Under the pieces are notes generated by a model, which was not told the DNA's origin, made no database searches, and saw only the letters and a list, made by a program, of their open reading frames with translations. A program made the position numbers and the translations under genes. Of a stretch of 64,000 nt of DNA, positions 37,176-46,652 are shown one piece after another. The stretch spans positions 1 to 64,000 of the forward strand of contig CANQBG010000003.1 of the NCBI GenBank assembly GCA_947588985.1. Direction: 5' to 3'. The stretch's first letter is position 1. Each line of letters starts with the position of its first letter. This DNA is from an uncultured Clostridia bacterium. GTDB lineage: Bacteria > Bacillota > Clostridia > Christensenellales > Borkfalkiaceae.

Positions 37176-38495
37176 TCAGCCTTCCCGAAAAAATTCCTCG
37201 TAGATGGCGCGGACGGTGCGCTCGTATTGCTCGTTTTCCACGCCGACGATGATGTTGAGCTCGGAGGAGCCCTGGTCGATCATGCGGACGTTGACGCCCG
37301 CGCGCGCAATGGCGGAAAAGAGGCGGGCGGCGATACCGACTTTGCTGCTCATGCCGTGGCCGACGACGGCGATGAGCGCGATGCCGCCGAACACCCGCAG
37401 ACTGTCGGGCGAGACGGCCTCCTCGATCTCCCGCTCGATCTCTTCGAGCACGCCGCCGCCGAGCTCGGCGCTATCGATGACGAAGGACATGGTGTCGATG
37501 CCGGAGGGCATGTGTTCGAAGGAGACCCCGTGCCGCCGAAGGACGGTGAGGACCTTGTGCGCAAAGCCGATCTCGGCGTTCATCAGCGATTTTTCGAGAA
37601 AGACGACGGTGAAGTCCTTCTTCCCCGCGATCCCCGTGACGGGCAGATCGCCGTATTCATAGCGGGCGGAGGGCACAATGAGCGTGCCCTCGTCCTCGGG
37701 GCGGAAGGTATTCAGGATGCGGACGGGGATCCCCGCCTCGCGCACGGGGAAGATGGCCTCGCTGTGGAGGACGTTCGCCCCCATATAGGAGAGCTCGCGG
37801 AGCTCCTTATAGGAGAGCGATTTGATCTGCTTGGGCCCGGCCACGATATGCGGATCGCAGGCGAGAAAGCCGGAGACGTCCGTCCAATTCTCATAGAGCT
37901 CGGCCCCCGCTGCCCGCGCGACAACGGCGCCCGAGACGTCGCTCCCCCCGCGCGAGAAGGTGACGACGTTGCCCTCCTCGTCCGCGCCGTAAAACCCGGC
38001 GACGACGGCCCGCGGCTTGCCCTTGAGGGCGGCGCGAAGGAGGCGATCCGTCTCCTCTTCCGCAAGCCGGCCTTGACGGAAGCGGATGACCTCGGCCCCG
38101 TCGAGGAAGGGGACGCCGAGCAATTCCGCCATGATCCGGCCCGTGAGATACTCCCCGCGGGAGGCCGTGAAATCGCGCGACCTTCTCTTTTCGATGGCGC
38201 GCGCCGTCTCTTCGAGGAGGGCGGAAACATCGAGCGAAAGCCCGAGTTCCTTCCCGATGGAGCGGAAGCGATCTGCGATTTTGGCATACGCTTCCCCGAC
38301 ATGCCCCCCCTCTTTCACGTCTCGATCCGTCTCGTAGAGCAGATCGGTGACTTTGTAATCTCCGCTGTAACGCTTCCCCGGGGCCGAGACGACGACGTAG
38401 CGGCGCGCGGGATCGCGCTCGACGATCTCCTTGACGCGGAGCATCGTCATGCCATCCGCCATCGACGTGCCGCCGAACTTGCAGACCTTAATCAT
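37176..38495 (-). CDS. lysC: aspartate kinase
   Basis: MIKVCKFGGTSMADG, SRGGSDVSGAVVARAAGAELYENWTDVSGF, ACT region. Confidence 0.95.
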   Translation of the reverse strand: MIKVCKFGGTSMADGMTMLRVKEIVERDPARRYVVVSAPGKRYSGDYKVTDLLYETDRDVKEGGHVGEAYAKIADRFRSIGKELGLSLDVSALLEETARAIEKRRSRDFTASRGEYLTGRIMAELLGVPFLDGAEVIRFRQGRLAEEETDRLLRAALKGKPRAVVAGFYGADEEGNVVTFSRGGSDVSGAVVARAAGAELYENWTDVSGFLACDPHIVAGPKQIKSLSYKELRELSYMGANVLHSEAIFPVREAGIPVRILNTFRPEDEGTLIVPSARYEYGDLPVTGIAGKKDFTVVFLEKSLMNAEIGFAHKVLTVLRRHGVSFEHMPSGIDTMSFVIDSAELGGGVLEEIEREIEEAVSPDSLRVFGGIALIAVVGHGMSSKVGIAARLFSAIARAGVNVRMIDQGSSELNIIVGVENEQYERTVRAIYEEFFREG

Positions 38496-39648
38496 AGCTT
38501 ATTTCCCGGCCTTCGAAATAGTATCGTTTTTCGCGCGCCTCCCCGATGGAAAAGCACTTCTTGGGGAGGTTGACGCCGCCGTCGAGGTAGTCGAAAAAGT
38601 CGTCCTTCTCGAGGGGACGGGGCATCACGCCCACCGTATGCGCCTCCGCGGCGAGGCGGAAGAGCTCCTCTTCGCCGTGGATATAGTCGATGGTGCCGCC
38701 GTGCTCCTTCACAAAACGCTCGATGAGCGCGTCGCACCGCTCAACGGGCACGGGGCCCTTGCCCGCAAGATGCACAATGTTCCCCTCCCATTTCCCCTTC
38801 AGCTCCCTTTGCAGAAGGCGCATGAGAGCCTCGGCGTCGGTATTTTGCACGATCCGATAAATGGGGCGGAACACGATGCTCTCGTCGTAGAGGTTGACGA
38901 GCTCGACGAGCATGAAGCGAGCGGGGTGGAAGTCGAGCTGCTCCGCGCTGAGGGTGGGTTTGAGTTCCTCCCAGAAGCGCTTTGCCGCCGCCACGGAGTG
39001 ATTGCCGTCGGCCACGGCAAACGAGATCCCCCGCGTGTGCATGAGTTCGGAGACGTCCTCCGAGAGGTCATCGGGGAGGTAGAAGCCCTTGAGCCGGCCG
39101 CCGCCCTCCATGAGCTCGAAGTCGTAGAGCTCCTCGAGGTCCTCGTTTGCGAGATAGCGCCCCACTTTGTTTTTCTTGTCCCTGTAAAAGACGAGGGCGT
39201 GGGGAAACTCGAGGGGCACGGCGCGGCGCAGGGCGACGCGGGCGGGAAGGCGCTCCTTCACGACCTCCTCGGAGGAGCGGATGGGCGTTTTTTCCCCCCG
39301 TTCGAAGGAATATTCTTCGAGATCGATGCAAGCGACGATGCCCCGCCGCGTGCCCGAGGGGGTGGTGCGCTCGGTGAGGATGAAGCCGCGGTTGAGCTTT
39401 TCGAGGACGCCGTCCTCGAGGTCGGCATACATGCGTTCCCGCGCCGCCGCGATGCGCTCCTCGTCGTTTTCCCCGAGAAAGGCCTCGGGCAAAATATAAT
39501 TGAGCGCGGACGGGGAATTCCCCACGGCGCGCTCCACTCGTTTCCAATAGTCGCGGTCGGAGGTGAATTGATCGCAGGCGATCACCGCCCACTTTTCAAA
39601 CCCTTCCCTCGGAATGAGGACCCGCGGGATCATGAGACAATTCTTCAT
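38488..39648 (-). CDS. DUF1015-like family protein
   Basis: LIPREGFEKWAVIACDQFTSDRDYWKRVE..., FAVADGNHSVAAAKRFWEEL; start 39648 after neighbour stop. Confidence 0.75.
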   Translation of the reverse strand: MKNCLMIPRVLIPREGFEKWAVIACDQFTSDRDYWKRVERAVGNSPSALNYILPEAFLGENDEERIAAARERMYADLEDGVLEKLNRGFILTERTTPSGTRRGIVACIDLEEYSFERGEKTPIRSSEEVVKERLPARVALRRAVPLEFPHALVFYRDKKNKVGRYLANEDLEELYDFELMEGGGRLKGFYLPDDLSEDVSELMHTRGISFAVADGNHSVAAAKRFWEELKPTLSAEQLDFHPARFMLVELVNLYDESIVFRPIYRIVQNTDAEALMRLLQRELKGKWEGNIVHLAGKGPVPVERCDALIERFVKEHGGTIDYIHGEEELFRLAAEAHTVGVMPRPLEKDDFFDYLDGGVNLPKKCFSIGEAREKRYYFEGREISYD

Positions 39649-39652
39649 GGCA

Positions 39653-39763
39653 TTATACAAAGGCGTTGATGACGACCACGCACACCGCCGCAAGGACGAT
39701 GGCAAGCAGTTTTAAGGGGATGTTCCGGGTAAAAAATTGCCCGAGCGCTCGGAAAAATTTCAT
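39653..39763 (-). CDS. 36-aa single-TM peptide in cdaR position
   Basis: Translated by hand: MKFFRALGQFFTRNIPLKLLAIVLAAVCVVVINAFV*; ATGA overlap with cdaA stop; not in ORF track. Confidence 0.65.
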   Translation of the reverse strand: MKFFRALGQFFTRNIPLKLLAIVLAAVCVVVINAFV

Positions 39764-40602
39764 CTCCGCACCTCCGCGTTAAACTCTTTCCAATAGTATT
39801 CTTTGAGGAAGCTCCGAAGCCCCTCCGAATCGACGTACCGCGTGATCTCCCCCCGCTTCACGATGGAGACGATGCCCGTCTCCTCCGAGACGATGATGGT
39901 GGAGACGTCCGCGACCTCGGTGATGCCGATGCCGGCGCGGTGGCGGGTGCCGTAGTCCTTGGGGAAATCCTTCGCGGTAAGCGGCAAAAAGCACCCCGCG
40001 GCCTGAATTTTATCGCCATAGATGACCATCGCTCCGTCGTGCAAGGGGGCCTTGGGAATGAAGATGCCCTCGATGAGCTGGCTGGAGATGGTGGCGTTGA
40101 GCGAGACGCCGCTCTCGACGACTTCCTTGGGCAGATTGCCGTTGGAGAGCACGATGAGCGCGCCGATATCGTTTTTGGAGAGGTTCTGCACCGCCTTTAC
40201 GATGCTCGTGACATACTCGTCGGCACGGGCCGCGACGGCGGACATCTTGGCCGCCGAGGCAGAGGACGCCGTGATCGAAGAGCGCTTGCCCGCGTTCCAC
40301 ACGCTCCGCTTGATCTCCACATTGAAGAGGAAGAGGAAGAAGAGGGAGAGCACGAGGAAGAAGAGGTAGAAGGCCAGCCGATCGAAGGCCTTCGAAAACA
40401 GCGTGATCGCGCCCGCCGCAAGGAGGAGCAGGATATACAGAATGGTGAGTTTTTTCGCGTTGTTTTCCCAAAGCGTCCTGAGTACAAAGTAGATCACGAT
40501 CGCAAAGAAGAGCAGTTCGAGCACGAGCACCCACTCGAAGCGCTCAAACAGCGATCGGATCCCCTCCCAGACCTCTGCGGAAGTTCTGAGCCGTTCGTTC
40601 AT
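39760..40602 (-). CDS. cdaA: diadenylate cyclase CdaA
   Basis: N-terminal TM helices; DGAMVIYGDKI and GTRHRAGIGITE DAC motifs. Confidence 0.96.
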   Translation of the reverse strand: MNERLRTSAEVWEGIRSLFERFEWVLVLELLFFAIVIYFVLRTLWENNAKKLTILYILLLLAAGAITLFSKAFDRLAFYLFFLVLSLFFLFLFNVEIKRSVWNAGKRSSITASSASAAKMSAVAARADEYVTSIVKAVQNLSKNDIGALIVLSNGNLPKEVVESGVSLNATISSQLIEGIFIPKAPLHDGAMVIYGDKIQAAGCFLPLTAKDFPKDYGTRHRAGIGITEVADVSTIIVSEETGIVSIVKRGEITRYVDSEGLRSFLKEYYWKEFNAEVRR

Positions 40603-40679
40603 GAGGTCTCCTTTGCCCGGAGTCCCGGGCGTATGTATCCATTATTATAGCGCATTTTTCGGAAAATGCAAAGTCTTTT

Positions 40680-41684
40680 TCATGCCCTTTTGGAAGTTTG
40701 CGGGCTTTCCCCGAAGAAGATCTCGCAAATCGCCCCATAGAGCGCGCCGGACTTGGTGTAAAGCCCGCTCTTCATATCGGCGGAGAGGGCATAGAGGCGA
40801 AGATAAAGGCTGCGCGCCCGCTCCTTTCCGAGGCGCATGATCGTCTCGCGGTTCTTCTTTACGGCATAGGGATGCAGACCCAAACTCTTCCCGATGACCT
40901 CATCCGAGCCACCCATGTCCGCGATCTCCGCGAGGGAACGGAAATGAGAGAGCAGTGTGGAGAGGACGTCGTTTTCATCGAACCCCTTCTCCCGAAGGTC
41001 GTGAAGGATGGTGAAGAAGGCGATCCTATTTCCCCCGGAGGCGGCCTGCGAGAGCTCGTAGGCGCGGTATTTCACATCTTTTGCGACGTACGCCTCGATG
41101 GTCTCGCGGCGCACCCGCCCGTCCGCGCCGAGAAGAAGGGCGAGTTTTTCGAGCTCGAGCGTCATGCGCGCGGCGTCGTAATCGGTGTAGCGGAGCATGA
41201 GGGAGACGGCGTCGCCATCCATGGTAAGCCCCTTGCGCCCGGCCGCCTTGTAGAGCCACTTGGCAAGCATCTCCTCGCCCTCCTTGGCGCAATCGACGTA
41301 AGTGGCCTCCTTGCGCTTTTTGAAGTCCGCCGTCTTTTTGGTGAGCGCGTTTACGATGACGACGACGGTGGCGGAAGCGGCCGAGAAGGCGCCGAGAAAG
41401 GTCTCCCAATCGCGGTCGGAGGGGTAAAATTCATAGATGCGGACGAGGCGGCGCTCGTCGAAGAGGGGCAGGGTGGCGAGCTCGGCGGCAAATTCCCGGA
41501 GCCGATCCCCCTTCAGGGTCTCCCCCTCGTATCTTACGTCGTTGAGCAGGGGTTGGGTGAGGTTGCACGCCGCGCGGATTTGCAAGACGGCATGATCGCG
41601 GAAATAGGCCTCCGCGCCCTCCGCCACATAGAGCGGCCGCAGCCCCTCTTCCTTCAGATGTTTTGCAAGTTGAACAAATTTCAT
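40680..41684 (-). CDS. holA: DNA polymerase III subunit delta
   Basis: Whole-length pattern MKFVQLAKHLKEEGLRPLYVAEGAEAYFRDHAV..., typical HolA layout. Confidence 0.88.
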   Translation of the reverse strand: MKFVQLAKHLKEEGLRPLYVAEGAEAYFRDHAVLQIRAACNLTQPLLNDVRYEGETLKGDRLREFAAELATLPLFDERRLVRIYEFYPSDRDWETFLGAFSAASATVVVIVNALTKKTADFKKRKEATYVDCAKEGEEMLAKWLYKAAGRKGLTMDGDAVSLMLRYTDYDAARMTLELEKLALLLGADGRVRRETIEAYVAKDVKYRAYELSQAASGGNRIAFFTILHDLREKGFDENDVLSTLLSHFRSLAEIADMGGSDEVIGKSLGLHPYAVKKNRETIMRLGKERARSLYLRLYALSADMKSGLYTKSGALYGAICEIFFGESPQTSKRA

Positions 41685-41699
41685 GAGATCCCCCGGATC

Positions 41700-43682
41700 C
41701 TACGCATACATTATACCATCGCGGAGGAAAAATTTCAAGTATCCCTCGGAAGGTCGGAGCAAAAAATCTGCGCCGATCCCGCCTTCCTCCGAAAAATCCA
41801 CTTCGAGGACGACGTTTTCCGCCACAATGACGAGCCGGTCCCGCCGCACATACCGGAATTGCATCCCGTAGAGCGCGACTTCGCGCGTATATTGAATGGG
41901 CGTGAAGAGCCCCGTGGGGACCTCGTCGCAGGCGAAGATGGCCCCCGCGTGCAAAAAGACGGCCCGCCCGAGCGCCTCCACCTCATCCTCCGCGACGACG
42001 AGACAGGCGTCCGGGCCCGTGGGCGTCTCCCTTCGGAGGAAGTCCTCGCAGTCGGCAAGCGACGCCTGCCCCATCACGAGGACGGTGTGATCGCGCGTCT
42101 TGAGAAGGACGAGTTCCTTCCCGTCTGCGACCTCCACGCGTACCCCGCGCATCGGCACGTTTTCAAAGGAGACCGCAAAGGCGAACAGGACCGCAAGCAG
42201 GCAGAGCGCGGCGGTGCGCATCCCGCGGGAGAGGCGGACGCGCCCGGAGAGCACAATGAGCGCGATGACCAAAAACGAGGCACCCATGCCCAAGACAAAG
42301 CCTTGCAAAACCATGCCGAAGTCGTGCGTGAAGAGCCACATGAGCAAGGAGAGCAGCCCCTTCGGGACGACGAGCAGGCCGGCCGCCGCGGGCGGGATCA
42401 TAAGGGACAGCGCCGCGGAGAGGAGCAGGTAGGAAAAGACCATGGGCAAAAGGGGCAGGATCAGGAGATTGAGGAGGGTCCCCCACACGGAGACATAGCC
42501 GAAGCAGGCCAGCATCACGGGGAAGGTGAAGATCTGCACGGAGAGGTTGGCGGAGAGGTAGTCCGCGATTGGGCGCGGCGCATGCGGGATGGCAAAGAGT
42601 AGGCGGCGGATGGGCCCCGCAAGGAGGGCGAGCCCGAGGCACGCCGCAAAGGAGAGCCGAAAGCCCGGGGAGAGAAGGTCTGCGATGTCGAAGGTCAAAA
42701 GGCAGAGCGCGGCCGCCCCGAGTGCGGAGAGAAAGTCGAATTTTCGGCCGAACACCTTGGAAAACGCCAGCGCGACGCACACGACGAGCGCGCGGACGGC
42801 GGAGACGGGGAAGCCGCACAGGGCGGTATAGAGAAGCGCCGCCAAAAGCGCCAAAAAGCTACGCTTCCTTCCCAAGGGGCGGAAGAGCTGCATCGCGAGG
42901 CCGAACACGATCCCGATATGTAGGCCGGAGACGGCAAAGATATGCGCGATCCCGCCCCGCCGCATGGCCTCGGAGAGGCCCGCGTCCATGCTGCCCGAAT
43001 TGCCCGTGAGAAGGGCGTAGGCAACCTCCGCCTCCTCCCCTCCCATCTTGGCGGAAAGAACGTCGTAGAGGGCGGAACTTACGCGGTAAAAGGGATTGCC
43101 GCTCGTTGCGAGTTTCTTGTAATCCACATTGGGCGCGCGGTAGCGGATGTCGCTGTAAAAGAGGTAATTGGAATAGCTGTCCTCGGACATGGGTAGGTCA
43201 TTTGCCGTCACTTGCTTCCGAAATTCCACGATATCGCCCGCGCGAACGTCCTCCGATTCGATCTGCACGGCGAGCTTTCCCCCCACCGATTCGCCGTCGA
43301 AGAAGAGGTTTTCGAGGATGACGGCGGTGCGGCCGCGCTTCACGGTGAAGGAGCACACGGTGCCCGTCACGGTAAAGACCCCCTCCTTCGTCTCGAGGAA
43401 TCGCGCGGTGCGCAGGTGCGCGAGTCCCGCGCCGACGCCGCCGAAGAGCAGCACGGCGAGGCCGATGGCCGCCGCCCGCTTGCATGAAACAGGCGGGAGC
43501 GCGAAGGCGACGAGCAGGAGGAGCACACAGAGGTCGCTCGGGCCGATCCCCCCGAAGCGGCCGCGAAAATAGAGAAATCCGCCGTAGAAGAGGCCGAGCG
43601 CGCAAAAAACGAGGGGGCGGAAATTGATACGCGGCAATGACTGCGCCCCTCCCTCGATTTTTTCTTTCGTGTTCGCCACCAT
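41700..43682 (-). CDS. comEC: ComEC/Rec2-family DNA uptake protein with divergent C-terminal domain
   Basis: ALLTGNSGSMDAGLSEAMRRGGIAHIFAVSGLHIGIVFGLA competence-domain signature; DUF4131-like N-terminus; no HxHxDH motif. Confidence 0.88.
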   Translation of the reverse strand: MVANTKEKIEGGAQSLPRINFRPLVFCALGLFYGGFLYFRGRFGGIGPSDLCVLLLLVAFALPPVSCKRAAAIGLAVLLFGGVGAGLAHLRTARFLETKEGVFTVTGTVCSFTVKRGRTAVILENLFFDGESVGGKLAVQIESEDVRAGDIVEFRKQVTANDLPMSEDSYSNYLFYSDIRYRAPNVDYKKLATSGNPFYRVSSALYDVLSAKMGGEEAEVAYALLTGNSGSMDAGLSEAMRRGGIAHIFAVSGLHIGIVFGLAMQLFRPLGRKRSFLALLAALLYTALCGFPVSAVRALVVCVALAFSKVFGRKFDFLSALGAAALCLLTFDIADLLSPGFRLSFAACLGLALLAGPIRRLLFAIPHAPRPIADYLSANLSVQIFTFPVMLACFGYVSVWGTLLNLLILPLLPMVFSYLLLSAALSLMIPPAAAGLLVVPKGLLSLLMWLFTHDFGMVLQGFVLGMGASFLVIALIVLSGRVRLSRGMRTAALCLLAVLFAFAVSFENVPMRGVRVEVADGKELVLLKTRDHTVLVMGQASLADCEDFLRRETPTGPDACLVVAEDEVEALGRAVFLHAGAIFACDEVPTGLFTPIQYTREVALYGMQFRYVRRDRLVIVAENVVLEVDFSEEGGIGADFLLRPSEGYLKFFLRDGIMYA

Positions 43683-43955
43683 GCCCCCCTCCTGCGGACG
43701 ATCGCGTCCCCTCGGATATTACAAGTATACCCCCGCGCGGCGGTCTCCGTCAAGCGCTTCCGGCCATTTCCCCTTCAAAATATTCCGAGGAAGGCATAGC
43801 GGCGCGCAGGCGGAAGGCGAGAGCGGAGGCCTTCTTTAAGGCGTCTGCCCGTAGGGCGTTACGGCGCCGTCTTGGAAAGAGACCTTTTCGACGCGGGGTG
43901 GATTTGAGTTCGGTGAAGAGTAGCGTGTAGTTGCATGCGCCTTCGTCTCCTTTTC

Positions 43956-43986
43956 AAAAAAAGAAAGGCACGCGGCCTTTCTTTTT
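43956..43986 (-). terminator. rho-independent terminator after pnp
   Basis: Minus strand AAAGAAAGGC-CGCG-TGCCTTTCTTTTTTT. Confidence 0.8.
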
Positions 43987-44002
43987 GGGTTTTGGAAGAA
44001 AC

Positions 44003-46099
44003 TCAGGAGAGTTTTTCGAGCAGTTTGAAGTCGATGCCCTTCTCTCCGATCTTGATGATGCGGACTTTGACGACGTCGCCCACGGAGAGGACGTCCTCCA
44101 CCTTGTCGATGCGGCGGTCGCTCATCTTGGAGATGTGGATCATGCCGTCTTTGCCGGGGGCGAACTCGACGAACGCGCCCGTCTGGGAGAGGATCCGCAC
44201 GACGCGGCCGATGAACATATCGCCCACCTCGGGGTCGTGCACGATGCTCTCGACGATGGCCTTGGCCTTGAGCGCGGCCTCGCTGTCGCCGTAGGAGGCG
44301 ATGCACACGGTGCCGTCGTCCTCGATGTCGATCTTGGTGCCCGTCTCGGCAATGATGGAGTTGATGACCTTGCCCTGCTTCCCGACGACGTCTCCGATCT
44401 TCTCGGGGTCGATCTTGAAGAAGATGATGCGAGGCGCATACTTGGAGATCTCGGGGCTGACTTCGGGCACGCACTCGAGCATCTTGGAGAGGATGAACTC
44501 GCGGCCCTCGTTGGCCTGGTTGATGGCCGTGTGCATGATCTCCTCGGAGATGCCCTTGATCTTGATATCCATCTGAATGGCAGTGATGCCCTTCTTGGTC
44601 CCCGCGACTTTGAAGTCCATGTCCCCGAGGAAGTCCTCAAGGCCTTGGATATCGGTCATGACGCGGAATTCGCCCGTCTCCTGATTCTTGATGAGGCCCA
44701 TGGCGACGCCCGCGACGGGAGCCTTGATGGGAACGCCCGCGTCCATGAGGGCCATCGTCGAGCCGCACACGGAGGCCATCGAGGAGGAGCCGTTGGAGGA
44801 AAGGATGTCGTTGACCACGCGGATAGCGTAAGGGAACTCCTCTACGGGCGGGATGACGGGGATGAGCGCGCGCTCCGCGAGGGCGCCGTGGCCGATCTCG
44901 CGGCGGCCGGGGCTGCGGAGGGCCTTGGCCTCACCCGTGCAGTAGCCGGGGAAGTTGTATTGGTGCATGTAGCGCTTCTCGGTCTCGTCGTCGAGCCCTT
45001 CGAGCTTCTGCGCCGCGGCGAGCATGTCGAGCGTGCACGTCGTGAGCGTCTGCGTCTGCCCTCTCGTAAACACGGCCGAACCGTGCGCGCGGGGAAGGAC
45101 GTGCCGTTCGCACCAGATGGGACGGACGTCTTTGAGGCCTCTGCCGTCGGGGCGGATGCCCTTATCGAAGATCTTGGCGCGGACCTTCTCCTTGGTGAGA
45201 TAGTAAAGGCTATCCTTGATCTCGCGGGTATTCTCGGGGTAAATTTCCTTGAAGTGCTCCAAGGTCTCGGCGTCTACCTTGTCCTGCCGGGCCTGCCGCT
45301 CCTGACGGTCAAAGGTATCGAGCGCCCAGTCGAGCTTGTCCGAAGCATAGGCGCGGACGGCCGCGTCGATGTCCTCGGGGATGTGGTAGAGCGCGATCTC
45401 GCGCTTGGGCTTGCCCACGGCGGGGACGATGGTATCCTCGATGAAGGCGCAGATCTTGGAGATCTCGTTCTGGCCGAACATGATCGCGCCGACCATCTCG
45501 TCGTTGGAGACCTCGTTCGCGCCCGCCTCGATCATGAGGATGGCGTCTTTGGTGCCGGCAAGGTTGAGGTGAATGGTGCTCTTCTCGCGCTGGGCGGCGT
45601 CGGGATTGATGACATACTGCCCGTCTACGAGGCCGACGACGACGGAACCCGTGGGCCCGGCCCAAGGGATATCCGAGATGGCGAGGGCGATGGACGAGCC
45701 TACCATGGCGAGAGGCTCGGGCGCGACATCGGGCTCCACGGAGAGCGCCGTAGCGATGACGACGACGTCGTTGAAGAAGCCCTTCGGGAAGAGCGGACGA
45801 AGGGGACGGTCGATGAGGCGGGCCGTCAAAATGGCCTTATCGGAGGCCCTTCCTTCCCTGCGTTTGAAACCGCCCGGGATCTTGCCGACGGCGTACATCT
45901 TCTCCTCGTAGTCCACCTGCAGGGGGAAGAAGTCGATGCCGTCGCGCGGGGTCTCGGACATGCAGACGTTGACCATGACGGCCGTCTCGCCGCATCTTAC
46001 CACGCAGCTGCCGTTGGTCTGCTCGGCGTATTTGCCCGTCTCAACGACGACTTCTCTTCCGCCGACCGTAAATTTGAATTCTTTGTAGTTTGGTGTCAT
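44003..46099 (-). CDS. pnp: polyribonucleotide nucleotidyltransferase
   Basis: Two RNase PH-like domains, KH (IGKQGK-like VVGKQGKVINSI) and S1 domain. Confidence 0.97.
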   Translation of the reverse strand: MTPNYKEFKFTVGGREVVVETGKYAEQTNGSCVVRCGETAVMVNVCMSETPRDGIDFFPLQVDYEEKMYAVGKIPGGFKRREGRASDKAILTARLIDRPLRPLFPKGFFNDVVVIATALSVEPDVAPEPLAMVGSSIALAISDIPWAGPTGSVVVGLVDGQYVINPDAAQREKSTIHLNLAGTKDAILMIEAGANEVSNDEMVGAIMFGQNEISKICAFIEDTIVPAVGKPKREIALYHIPEDIDAAVRAYASDKLDWALDTFDRQERQARQDKVDAETLEHFKEIYPENTREIKDSLYYLTKEKVRAKIFDKGIRPDGRGLKDVRPIWCERHVLPRAHGSAVFTRGQTQTLTTCTLDMLAAAQKLEGLDDETEKRYMHQYNFPGYCTGEAKALRSPGRREIGHGALAERALIPVIPPVEEFPYAIRVVNDILSSNGSSSMASVCGSTMALMDAGVPIKAPVAGVAMGLIKNQETGEFRVMTDIQGLEDFLGDMDFKVAGTKKGITAIQMDIKIKGISEEIMHTAINQANEGREFILSKMLECVPEVSPEISKYAPRIIFFKIDPEKIGDVVGKQGKVINSIIAETGTKIDIEDDGTVCIASYGDSEAALKAKAIVESIVHDPEVGDMFIGRVVRILSQTGAFVEFAPGKDGMIHISKMSDRRIDKVEDVLSVGDVVKVRIIKIGEKGIDFKLLEKLS

Positions 46100-46161
46100 G
46101 ATTCTCTATACTCCTATTCTTTGCCCCCGTGCCCCGTGGCCCGGGAAGCGATTTTCAAAAT

Positions 46162-46227
46162 TGGTTCACGAATTTTTCCTTAGCGGAAAAATTCCGTGAG
46201 GGGTGAAGTTGGTACATCTCATAACTT
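46162..46227 (-). repeat. hairpin repeat copy 1
   Basis: TTCACGAATTTTTCC-TTAGC-GGAAAAATTCCGTGAGGGGTGAAGTTGGTACATCTCATAACTT. Confidence 0.7.
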
Positions 46228-46334
46228 CGTCGGCCGCAACTTTGTCTGTTCTCAAAGACAAGAAGCCGAAAGGGTTCGGCAAATTGGGTCGCGCAGCGCA
46301 AAAGCGTGGTTTTGCTCGCGCATGAAATCGGAAC

Positions 46335-46410
46335 TTGTTCACGAATTTTGTTTTGCAAGAGCGCAAAACAAAATTCCGTGAGGGGTGAAGTTGGTTCATC
46401 TCAAAACTTG
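46335..46410 (-). repeat. hairpin repeat copy 2
   Basis: TTCACGAATTTTGTTTTGC...GCAAAACAAAATTCCGTGAGGGGTGAAGTTGGTTCATCTCAAAACTT; same flanks as copy 1, different apical stem. Confidence 0.7.
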
Positions 46411-46421
46411 ACGTGGAAGCC

Positions 46422-46480
46422 CTACCCCCGCTGGGGGGAGGGTGGCACGGCGTAGCCGTGACGAGTGGGGGGGGCATTCC
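46422..46480. repeat. GC-rich palindromic interspersed repeat
   Basis: CCTACCCCCGCTGGGGGGAGGGTGGCACGGCGTAGCCGTGACGAGTGGGGGGGGC with internal CACGGC-GTA-GCCGTG. Confidence 0.6.
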
Positions 46481-46510
46481 TCAAGATACACTCCCCACTC
46501 CCTTCGTTCG

Positions 46511-46570
46511 GGGTCGGTATGAGGAGAAGGTCCCCCGTCGGCCTCCGTGCAGTGGGTCGGTATGAGGAGA
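46511..46570. repeat. 17-bp direct repeat pair
   Basis: GGGTCGGTATGAGGAGA at 46511-46527 and 46554-46570. Confidence 0.75.
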
Positions 46571-46612
46571 GGATTCCCCGCTCACTCCGCGAGCGGCCGC
46601 CTGCGGTTTCAA

Positions 46613-46640
46613 CAAAAAAGGGCGGACAAAAGCGCCGCCC
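46613..46640 (-). terminator. rho-independent terminator after rpsO
   Basis: Minus strand GGGCGG-CGCTTTTGT-CCGCCC-TTTTTTG. Confidence 0.8.
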
Positions 46641-46652
46641 CTTCCGTTTGGG

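Noticed and set aside
43931-46183. 750-aa plus-strand ORF
   Set aside because: Antisense to pnp.
46155-46477. 67- and 103-aa minus-strand ORFs in the repeat cluster
   Set aside because: They run through palindromic repeats and share the repeat-derived string QLHPSRNF; better explained as translated repeats.
46162-46570. CRISPR array
   Set aside because: Repeats are few, of different families and irregularly spaced; no cas genes.
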